Below, piece after piece: positions 44,447 to 50,825 of a stretch of DNA of 64,000 nt. How positions within the stretch are numbered: position 1 is the first letter of the stretch; each line of letters opens with the position of its first letter. The position numbers and the translations under genes were made by a program. Source of the DNA: [Pseudopropionibacterium] massiliense (lineage in GTDB: Bacteria; Actinomycetota; Actinomycetes; Propionibacteriales; Propionibacteriaceae); contig NZ_LR027842.1 of NCBI RefSeq assembly GCF_900607225.1, positions 302,489 through 366,488 of the forward strand. The letters are read 5' to 3'. The notes under the pieces are model-generated. The model ran no database searches. It was not told the DNA's origin and was given only the letters and a program-made list of their open reading frames with translations.

Positions 44447-44826
44447 CGCACAACACCCCTTTCCTTACACACAAAACAAACAAGGTCCCCATACCCTCAC
44501 CCACCACACCTCCACCCCACAGCCACCCTTGAAACGTCAAGCACAAACCACATTCCACCAATCCACCCCAAAAGCCCCTGACAAGCAATAACACCCCATT
44601 CCGAGCCGCGACGTCAGCCAAAAGGACGACAGGTGTCAACCTCGTTCGGCATAACACGCGGTTAACGCCGAACGACCCGTCATGGAGCCGCCGGACGCTC
44701 GGGGGCGCTGCTGTCGCGCCAAGGGCCGGACTGCCTCCTTCTCGTGATGTTGGCGCCGTTCCTGCCCGGTCATCCCGGGTGATACCCTCGGCCCTGCCGC
44801 TGTTCGCTAGAACCATCAGGAGACCC
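44447..44826. other. Promoter-bearing gap between type VII operon and uppP
   Basis: A 380-bp divergent spacer. The first 140 bp are A/C-rich on the plus strand, unlike the flanks, and probably hold the effector operon's promoter and leader. I could not pick a convincing -35/-10 pair. A minus-strand open frame from 44912 crosses it but has no recognisable protein. Confidence 0.5.
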
Positions 44827-45666
44827 ATGAACTGGCTGCACGCCGTCATCCTCGGCATCGTCGAAGGGATCACGGAGTTCCTTCCCATCTCCTCCACGGG
44901 GCACCTCAACATCGTCGAGAAGCTGCTCGGCTACGAGATCAGCTCGGAAGGCATGACGGCCTTCACCGCGGTGATCCAGGTGGGTGCCATCCTCGCCGCG
45001 ATCATCTACTTCTGGAAGGACATCGTCCGGATCGTGGTGGCGTGGTTCAAGGGTCTGGCCAGCAAGGAGGCCAGGCAGGACCCCGACTACACACTGGGCT
45101 GGGGCGTGATCCTCGGTTCGATCCCGGTGGCCGTGGTCGGCCTGTTGCTCAAGGACTTCATCGAGGGCCCGGTTCGTTCCATGTGGGTCATCGCCGGGGC
45201 GCTCATCATCTGGAGCGTGGCCATGTGGCTGGCCGACCGTCAGCAGAACCTCACCAAGGGCATGCAGGACGTCAGCATCAAGGACGCCCTGATCATCGGC
45301 TGCTTCCAGGCCCTTGCCCCGGTCTTCCCGGGCATCTCCCGCTCGGGTGCCACCATCTCCGCGGGCCTGTTCCTGCGTTTCGACCGGGTGACGGCCACCC
45401 GGTTGTCCTTCTTCCTGGGCATCCCCGCTCTCGTGGCCGCCGGCGGCCTGGAGGCCGTCACCGCAGGGAAACACATCGCCGACGCCTCGATCGGCTGGGG
45501 GCCGACGATCGTCGCCACCGTGGTCTCCGGAGTCGTCGCCTACGCGACCATCGCCTGGCTGCTGAAGTTCGTCTCCTCCAACAAGTTCACGAGCTTCCTC
45601 GTCTACCGCGTGATCCTGGGAGCGGTCATCATCGCCCTCATCCTCGCCGGTCTCGTCGCCGCCTGA
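44827..45666 (+). CDS. uppP: Undecaprenyl-diphosphate phosphatase UppP/BacA
   Basis: A 279-residue polytopic enzyme that dephosphorylates undecaprenyl pyrophosphate, recycling the lipid carrier for wall and polysaccharide synthesis; it also raises bacitracin tolerance. The two inverted-repeat active-site motifs are visible: EGITEFLPISSTGHL near the N-terminus and FPGISRSGATI in the middle, with about eight helices. ATG 44827 begins the first helix (MNWLHAVILG); the frame upstream is not coding. Confidence 0.97.
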   Translation: MNWLHAVILGIVEGITEFLPISSTGHLNIVEKLLGYEISSEGMTAFTAVIQVGAILAAIIYFWKDIVRIVVAWFKGLASKEARQDPDYTLGWGVILGSIPVAVVGLLLKDFIEGPVRSMWVIAGALIIWSVAMWLADRQQNLTKGMQDVSIKDALIIGCFQALAPVFPGISRSGATISAGLFLRFDRVTATRLSFFLGIPALVAAGGLEAVTAGKHIADASIGWGPTIVATVVSGVVAYATIAWLLKFVSSNKFTSFLVYRVILGAVIIALILAGLVAA

Positions 45667-45691
45667 GTAATCCCAGAACGATGTAAATAGT

Positions 45692-45884
45692 GAAGCTGGT
45701 TGAGCCGGCCTGCGAGCGTCAGCGAGCCGGTCGTGTCGAAACCCGCGGTGGGGGTGTCCGGGGAGTTGTGGACGGGTCTGTCCGCCGGGTTTGGGGTGGT
45801 TTCGACTCGGGCCGCTCCTTCGTCGCGGCCCGGCTCAACCGGCTTCGGAGGAGGGACGCTCACGTGTTGGCTCAACCGGCCTGG
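45692..45884. repeat. Dispersed intergenic repeat, copy 6
   Basis: One direct module (GAAGCTGGTTGAGCCGGCC to CGTGTCGAAACC, 45692-45743), an inverted module (GGTTTCGACTCGG to CGGCTCAACCGGCTTC, 45797-45846) and a partial third (ACGTGTTGGCTCAACCGGCC) fill the gap between uppP and the glucokinase, which converge. The two full modules can pair into a large stem-loop that might end both transcripts. Confidence 0.8.
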
Positions 45885-46648
45885 GAGGGGTCCGGGTGCA
45901 GGTCGGCGTCCTGGGCCGCGAGCGCGGCACCGATGATTCCCGCCCGGTTGCGCATCTTCGCCGGGACGATGGGGGTGTGCAGCTGCAGCAGGGGCAGGAA
46001 CTTCTCCGAGTCCTTCGACACCCCACCGCCGACGACGAACAGGTCGGGGGAGAACAGCATCTCGATGTGGCTGTAGTAGCGCTGCAGGCGAACGGCCCAC
46101 GCCTTGTAGCTGAGCTTCTCCTTCTCCTTGATGGACGAGGCGGCGCGGGTCTCCGCGTCGAAACCGTCGAGCTCCACGTGTCCCAGCTCGGCGTTCGGTA
46201 TCAGCACCCCTCGATGGATGATGGCGCTGCCGATTCCGGTGCCCAGGGTGGTCATGATCACCAGGCCGTCGTTGCCCCTCGCCGCACCATAGTGGACCTC
46301 CGCCAGCCCGGCGGCGTCGGCGTCGTTGACCAGGGTGACGGGTCGCCCCAGGTGATCCTCGAAGAACCTGGAGGCCTCGAATCCCGCCCACGACTTGTGG
46401 AGGTTCGCCATGAACGGCACCCTCCCGTGCACGACGGGGGCCGGGACGGTCAAACCGATGCGGGAGTCGGCGGGGATCTGCTCCTTGAAGTTCTCGACGA
46501 TCTCCGCCACCACCGCCGCGACGTTCTTGGGACTCGACTTGGCGGGGGTCGGGATGCGCACCCGGGCCTCGGCGAAGTCTCCGAGCGTCAGGTCGACAGG
46601 GGCGCCCTTGATGCCGGAGCCGCCAACGTCAATGCCCAGGATGTTCAT
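45872..46648 (-). CDS. ppgK: Polyphosphate glucokinase
   Basis: A 258-residue ROK-like sugar kinase that phosphorylates glucose with polyphosphate and/or ATP, typical of actinobacteria. It has the phosphate motif GIDVGGSGIKGA, the catalytic region VTLVNDADAAG, LGTGIGSAI, and the PPGK-typical KEKLSYKAWA segment. Start ATG 46646-46648; an ATG four codons upstream is possible. A longer frame to 46879 crosses the tRNA gene and is not real. The stop lies in the edge of repeat copy 6. Confidence 0.95.
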   Translation of the reverse strand: MNILGIDVGGSGIKGAPVDLTLGDFAEARVRIPTPAKSSPKNVAAVVAEIVENFKEQIPADSRIGLTVPAPVVHGRVPFMANLHKSWAGFEASRFFEDHLGRPVTLVNDADAAGLAEVHYGAARGNDGLVIMTTLGTGIGSAIIHRGVLIPNAELGHVELDGFDAETRAASSIKEKEKLSYKAWAVRLQRYYSHIEMLFSPDLFVVGGGVSKDSEKFLPLLQLHTPIVPAKMRNRAGIIGAALAAQDADLHPDPSQAG

Positions 46649-46692
46649 GCCGGCAAGCATAGGGGTTTCGCCGTGCCCGGCGGTATCCCGGC

Positions 46693-46723
46693 TTGCCAAG
46701 CGGGCCTGGAACTCCGCTAGACT
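46693..46723 (+). promoter_or_regulatory. Promoter of tRNA-Gly
   Basis: TTGCCA (46693-46698) and TAGACT (46718-46723) lie 19 nt apart, with the -10 box 21 nt before the mature tRNA. The -10 box is the same hexamer seen before the sugar operon; the spacing is slightly long. Confidence 0.55.
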
Positions 46724-46744
46724 GGGGCCGTCCCTGAGCGACGC

Positions 46745-46815
46745 GCGGGCGTAGTTCATCGGTAGAACGGAAGCTTCCCAAGCTTCAGAGGCGGGTTCGA
46801 CTCCCGTCGCCCGCT
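46745..46815 (+). tRNA. tRNA-Gly (anticodon CCC)
   Basis: A complete cloverleaf: acceptor GCGGGCG with CGCCCGC, D-arm with GTTC/GAAC, anticodon stem GAAGC/GCTTC closing loop TTCCCAA (anticodon CCC), and T-arm GCGGG-TTCGACT-CCCGT. The discriminator T is followed by an encoded CCA at 46816-46818. It reads GGG codons. Confidence 0.95.
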
Positions 46816-46969
46816 CCATCATCCTCTTCCTTACCCCGGTTTGGTGGCCTTCGCGGGCGAATGCCTGCCTTGCCGGCAAGGGCCAGCGCTACAGCGCAGG
46901 CGAATGACCGGAAGGCAGGCGAATCCGCGGGGGAGGGTGGCTGGGGGGCGACCTCCGTCGGTGCAGTCC

Positions 46970-48640
46970 CTAGCGGAACATCACCCTGGTCGCCCTGGCG
47001 AGCACGCGCGGGTCCCGTTCGTAGTGGTGCAGCTTCGTCAACGGTTTGTCCAGTCCCAGCAGCGTGTACACGGCCACCTGCGCGCATCGCACCGAGTACT
47101 GCTCGGTGAAAACCATGTCGAACGGCATCTCGGCGAACTGGCTGACGAACGCCAGGTTCTTCGACCCGTCGGGCACCACCTTCGGGCGGTCCAGCGTGGT
47201 GCGCCGGTTGAACAGGGCCGACGCGTAGGGCATGTGAGCGGGCACCACGTTGACCACCGTGGCCATCAACTCGTCGACGCGCTCCGTGATCGGATGCGCG
47301 GTGGTGTCGATGCGACCCAGGTGCCCTATCGTCTCCAGCAGCATCTCCCGTCCCGTCATCTCGATGAACGGCTTGTCGATGAAATCCCCCGGGCGGCGCG
47401 GATGGAGCGCATACCCCCAGAAGACTCCCTGTTCGGGGGTCTGGGCGTGGTAGTGCGGCTGGTGGTGCACCACCAGGGAGATCAGCGGGCCGGAGTCGAC
47501 GAAGGTGTTCAGCGCATTGCCGGGCAGCTGACGGGTCAGCCGGGAGATCTCGTTGATGAGGCCGTGATCGGAGGTGGTGACGGTGAAACTCGTCCACTCC
47601 GACTGCGAACGGTCGTTGAAGAACTTGTCCGGGTGGCCGAGGTTGTAGAAACGTCCCGCGGCCTGTTTCCACAGCAGGGCCGACGGTGCGTAGCGGTGGT
47701 CCTCGACGATCGCGGTGTCCAGGTCCCCGATCGAGGTCGAGTCCGTGATGGAACCGTTGGTGTCGAACACGAGATCCTGTGGTCCCACCTCGATCAGGCC
47801 CTCGGCGTCGTCGTTGTCCACCTCCTCGTACCTCAGGCCGGTGACGATGATCTCGTCGCGCAGTGGGGTGTCCGCGAAGACGAACTCGGTGACCTTGCGG
47901 TTGGTGATGAAGGTGACGCCCTGACCCTGCAGGTGGGCGCGCAGCGGCAGGATGACCGACTCGTACTGGTTGTACGGCGTACGGGTGACCCCCTCCAGGG
48001 TGTTGATCCGGGAGAACTCGAGGATCATCCGGTTCATGTAGCGGCGCAGCTCGGCCGCGGAGGAGACGTCCTTGAAGGCGAACGTGGTCTGCCACATCCA
48101 CCAGAAATTCGTCTCGAAGAAATCCGGCGTCTCGGCGAACCATTCCCGGATCGAGACGTCGTCGAGCTCGCTCTCGCGCGACTCCGGCAGCATCATCAAC
48201 CTGGTCAGCAGCAGGCGTTGTTTGTTGGTGAACTGCATGTGCCGGTAGCCCTTCGGACCCGAGACCCGCAGCCCCTCGGAGTCGATCAGCCTGCCGATGT
48301 CCTTGGTGGGGTGCGCGTGGTCGAAGTCGAGGATCTCCTGCGTGACGGACTTGCCCGGCTGGTCCAGCGACGGCACGCTGCCCATCACGTCCCAGAAGTT
48401 CTCGTAGGTCTCCTCGTTGAGCATCCTCCCGCCTCGGTTGAGGAAACCCTCGGAATTACCCAGCGGGTGGTGCCCGTACTCGCCCTCGAACTCCTTGACG
48501 GCCGCGCCGTCGTTCGCGCCGTGCGTTTCAAGCCCCAGGATCGTGATCTGGTCGCCTCTCCAGCCGCCGTCGCGGATCAGGTAGACGGCAGCGGCGAGGT
48601 TCCCGATTCCCGCCCCGATCATGTAGGCCCTGCGAGTCAT
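46970..48640 (-). CDS. ohyA: Oleate hydratase (myosin-cross-reactive antigen family)
   Basis: A 556-residue FAD enzyme that hydrates the cis-9 double bond of unsaturated fatty acids to 10-hydroxy acids. It shows the dinucleotide fold YMIGAGIGNLAAAVYLIRDG, the family pattern EFEGEYGHHPLGNSEGFLNRGGRM, NFWWMWQTTFAF and HHQPHYHAQTPEQGVFWGYALHP. Residue count is normal for the shorter members of the family. It probably detoxifies host or dietary oleic acid. It is divergent from a TetR gene whose operator lies in its promoter. Confidence 0.95.
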   Translation of the reverse strand: MTRRAYMIGAGIGNLAAAVYLIRDGGWRGDQITILGLETHGANDGAAVKEFEGEYGHHPLGNSEGFLNRGGRMLNEETYENFWDVMGSVPSLDQPGKSVTQEILDFDHAHPTKDIGRLIDSEGLRVSGPKGYRHMQFTNKQRLLLTRLMMLPESRESELDDVSIREWFAETPDFFETNFWWMWQTTFAFKDVSSAAELRRYMNRMILEFSRINTLEGVTRTPYNQYESVILPLRAHLQGQGVTFITNRKVTEFVFADTPLRDEIIVTGLRYEEVDNDDAEGLIEVGPQDLVFDTNGSITDSTSIGDLDTAIVEDHRYAPSALLWKQAAGRFYNLGHPDKFFNDRSQSEWTSFTVTTSDHGLINEISRLTRQLPGNALNTFVDSGPLISLVVHHQPHYHAQTPEQGVFWGYALHPRRPGDFIDKPFIEMTGREMLLETIGHLGRIDTTAHPITERVDELMATVVNVVPAHMPYASALFNRRTTLDRPKVVPDGSKNLAFVSQFAEMPFDMVFTEQYSVRCAQVAVYTLLGLDKPLTKLHHYERDPRVLARATRVMFR

Positions 48641-48695
48641 GTCTCCCAGCTTTCATCCATCCGACGCCGCACCTTCTGCGGCATCCATGAAACGG

Positions 48696-48723
48696 ATCAT
48701 ACTCCGTTCGGAGTGCGCTCCAA
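48696..48723 (-). promoter_or_regulatory. ohyA promoter with TetR-type operator in the spacer
   Basis: On the minus strand TTGGAG (complement of 48718-48723) and TATGAT (complement of 48696-48701) are 16 nt apart. Within the spacer ACTCCG-TT-CGGAGT (48701-48714) forms a perfect 6-bp-arm palindrome, a plausible site for the divergent TetR regulator. Confidence 0.65.
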
Positions 48724-48772
48724 AATGGTATCGTGGGAGCAGTTCCGACGACGTCCCGTGACGAGCCAGGTG

Positions 48773-49408
48773 ATGACGATGACCATGCAGCAATCGGCGC
48801 CCGCACCGGGAACCTCGCTGCGCGAACGCAACAAGACAGCCAAGCAGGAACGCATCCTGGAAGCCGCCACCAGACTCTTCGCCGAGAAGGGCTACGAGGC
48901 GGTGACCACGGCGGAGATCGCGGAGGCCGCGGAGGTGGGGGTGGGCACCCTGTTCAGGTACGCCGGTTCTAAGGCCGAGCTGCTCGTCGCGGTGATGAAC
49001 AGCCGCTTCGCCGAGGGCATCGAGGCCGGTCTGTCGGAGGCGGCGCAGGGACGGGAGATGGCCGAGTCGATCATCGCCATCCTGCGGCCTTTCGTCGAGG
49101 AGTCGATGACCCACCCCGAGAACATGCTCGCCTACGAACGCGAGGCCCTGTTCGGCAGCGTCGAGCACCGGGAGGAGGCCACGAGCAGCGTCTCGCGCGT
49201 CGAGCAGGCCATTCTCCAGGTGTTGCTGCTCCACCGGGCGAAACCGCGAGACCCGTCGGCCGGTCTCGAGGACATCGCCCACACCATCTACGCCGCGCTG
49301 TACCTGGACATCGTCAAGGTCACCACCGGTCGCAGCGCCATGGCGGACCTTCCCGCCCAGGTGCGACGCTCAGTCGACTTCCTCACCGCGGCGCTGCTCA
49401 AAACCTGA
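48773..49408 (+). CDS. TetR-family regulator divergent from oleate hydratase
   Basis: A TetR repressor of about 211 residues with helix-turn-helix region ILEAATRLFAEKGYEAVTTAEIAEAAEVGVGTLFRY, given here as the words LFAEKGYEAVTTAEIA and VGVGTLFRYAGSK. ATGs at 48773, 48779 and 48785 are all in frame; 48779 has the best spacing from AGG at 48768-48770. By analogy with fatty-acid-sensing TetR proteins it probably represses ohyA until unsaturated fatty acid binds. The frame is open far upstream (to 46841) but only as antisense to ohyA. Confidence 0.9.
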   Translation: MTMTMQQSAPAPGTSLRERNKTAKQERILEAATRLFAEKGYEAVTTAEIAEAAEVGVGTLFRYAGSKAELLVAVMNSRFAEGIEAGLSEAAQGREMAESIIAILRPFVEESMTHPENMLAYEREALFGSVEHREEATSSVSRVEQAILQVLLLHRAKPRDPSAGLEDIAHTIYAALYLDIVKVTTGRSAMADLPAQVRRSVDFLTAALLKT

Positions 49409-50084
49409 ATCCGTCGCGTACCTCGGGAGGGGTGGGGCAGTGGTTTCGGCCCGGGCCGCGCGTCAGGGGGTTTGCGTTTTGGGGGTGTGCCGTTGATGGG
49501 GGTGGCGTGGCCCGGCGGTGAGACGGCGCGCCATCGCCTACTCCTCTGACCTTCCCTTCCCGACAGGCATGCCTAACCTTACAGCCGAACGGCCTGTACT
49601 GCAGCGCAAGCGCGCGACCACACGATGGCGAAACACGGGGGTGATATGGATCCCGCGGGGAGCAGTCGCCAACACACTGCCCGCAAACAAGCCTCCATCA
49701 CTAACTTTCAGGCAGAACCATTACGGGTACATCTCTGTATATGACCTAGCCAAAAGCCTGCTCGCGACATGCATATCACAAAATTGAGGTTTGACCAAAA
49801 GTTAACTGGACTCGACGCCTCAACGTGGATATTTTCTCTCCCAAGAGATGCAGCTCGCATCTCGCGGAGAGGTTCATAGTGAGCCAGTTGACGGGCATGT
49901 CGCTGGCATTGGAAGTGCCACCAGCATATCACGCGCTCATGTTCATAGTCCGGCACTGCGTCGTCAAGTGCAGGTGCTACATAAGGCTACTACTCCACCA
50001 GAGCAGTAGCAGCATCAGCAAATGGCGCAGTGCAGATGACACACTAAAGACCTCTTTAGGAACTCCTTGAAAGGAAGGACCACG
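49409..50084. other. Long upstream region of the lanthipeptide cluster
   Basis: A 676-bp gap with lower GC than the flanks from about 49560 on. I see no gene. TTGAGG and TGGACT 17 nt apart near 49785 are a weak promoter candidate. Closer to lanA, an imperfect inverted repeat with arms GCTACT (49986-49991) and AGTAGC (50005-50010) could be an operator. An 81-codon frame at 49825-50070 has no recognisable features. Confidence 0.45.
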
Positions 50085-50294
50085 ATGAACAGCTCAGATT
50101 CGGCGATCCTGCTCCACAATCCGGCAGGAATTGTCGAGTTGGACACGGACGACATGGATCTCGACATGACCCACGGTGGCACCACATGGTGGTGCGCCAT
50201 CGCGACCGCTACCATCGCGCTCACCGCCACGAAGTGCTCGCCTGACGGAACCCTGTGTGGTTCGTGCCAGATGGGCACCCGAGGGTGTTGCTGA
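50085..50294 (+). CDS. lanA1: Class II lanthipeptide precursor 1 (beta-like)
   Basis: A 69-residue precursor. The acidic leader (MNSSDSAILLHNPAG, ELDTDDMDLDM) ends in a double-glycine site, THGG, and the core begins TTWWCAIATATIALTATKC and contains GTLCGSC and a final GCC. The core has six Cys and many Thr, as needed for lanthionine rings. The TTWxCA opening and ALxxxKC...LCGSC layout recall beta peptides of two-component lantibiotics such as haloduracin beta (TTWPCA start). The ATG at 50085 has GAAAGGAAGG upstream; an alternative start seven codons earlier lacks one. LanM and a C39-type LanT follow. Confidence 0.92.
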   Translation: MNSSDSAILLHNPAGIVELDTDDMDLDMTHGGTTWWCAIATATIALTATKCSPDGTLCGSCQMGTRGCC

Positions 50295-50322
50295 ACCACA
50301 CTCGGGAAGGAAGTGAGCGAGC

Positions 50323-50553
50323 ATGCGCAACGACGACGTGAACATGAACTCCTCTGAAGGCCTGCTGGCCGGCGTGGACCATCCCTCTGGCCTCATCGAC
50401 CTTACTGAACTGTCTGACATCGAACTCGATGAGACCAGCGGTGCGGCTGGCACTGGTTTGGTCGGCACTTTCGGCTGCTGCTGGTGCGTCCCGTGGTATT
50501 CGGGCTGGACAGTTTGTGGTCTTGTCTGCTCCCACCCGGGCTGCAAGCGCTAA
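50323..50553 (+). CDS. lanA2: Class II lanthipeptide precursor 2 (Cys/Trp-rich core)
   Basis: A 76-residue precursor 28 bp after precursor 1. The leader (MNSSEGLLAG, LTELSDIELDETSGA) shares MNSS and the acidic ELD block with precursor 1. The cleavage site is Gly-Ala in SGAAG, not Gly-Gly, so the exact cut is uncertain. The core is GLVGTFGCCWCVPWYSGWT followed by VCGLVCSHPGCKR: six Cys but only about five Ser/Thr, with a CCWC cluster and three Trp. GGAAGGAAG precedes ATG 50323; Met8 would align better with precursor 1 but has no site. It may be the alpha partner. Confidence 0.88.
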   Translation: MRNDDVNMNSSEGLLAGVDHPSGLIDLTELSDIELDETSGAAGTGLVGTFGCCWCVPWYSGWTVCGLVCSHPGCKR

Positions 50554-50558
50554 CCCCT

Positions 50559-50587
50559 GATGGGGGAGGGCGGCGCCCTCCCCCATC
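50559..50587 (+). terminator. Attenuator hairpin between precursor genes and lanM
   Basis: A perfect 13-bp stem (GATGGGGGAGGGC and its complement) with a GGC loop lies 5 bp after lanA2. Only TTC follows, so termination is probably partial, which would give more precursor mRNA than enzyme mRNA, as in many lantibiotic operons. Confidence 0.8.
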
Positions 50588-50614
50588 TTCACCCCCACAG
50601 AATCGGAGTCATTG

Positions 50615-50776
50615 ATGAGCAACAGAGCTACTGCCGTCGCACTCATACTGATCGCACTGTTCGGAGTTTTGTCCTACGTCTTCCTCGGTAGTAAGGCGCT
50701 CACCATCGGGGCTGTTGTGGCGATTTTGTTTGTGGCAATCGCGCGGGTCGTCAGGATCTGGGTGCCCAAGTCCTGA
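50615..50776 (+). CDS. 53-residue membrane peptide in the lanthipeptide operon
   Basis: Too short for usual gene finding, this frame opens at ATG 50615 and encodes two hydrophobic helices: ATAVALILIALFGVLSYVFL, a short polar turn (GSKA), and LTIGAVVAILFVAIARVV, with a basic C-terminus RIWVPKS. AATCGGAGT lies upstream. It sits between the attenuator and lanM, 49 bp before lanM. Small two-helix proteins in such clusters can confer immunity or stabilise the transporter; this is inference from position and topology. Confidence 0.7.
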   Translation: MSNRATAVALILIALFGVLSYVFLGSKALTIGAVVAILFVAIARVVRIWVPKS

Positions 50777-50825
50777 TCGCAAGGATTTCCCCACCCCTCG
50801 CCACAGCAAACTGGAGCGATCTGGC

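Noticed and set aside
44424..44912. 162-codon minus-strand frame upstream of uppP
   Set aside because: It is largely antisense to the uppP start and the A/C-rich promoter gap, with a Gly/Leu/Cys/Trp-rich composition and no domain.
49825..50070. 81-codon frame ahead of the lanthipeptide precursors, considered as a third precursor or regulator
   Set aside because: It has no leader/core pattern, no helix-turn-helix, and overlaps the probable promoter region of lanA1.
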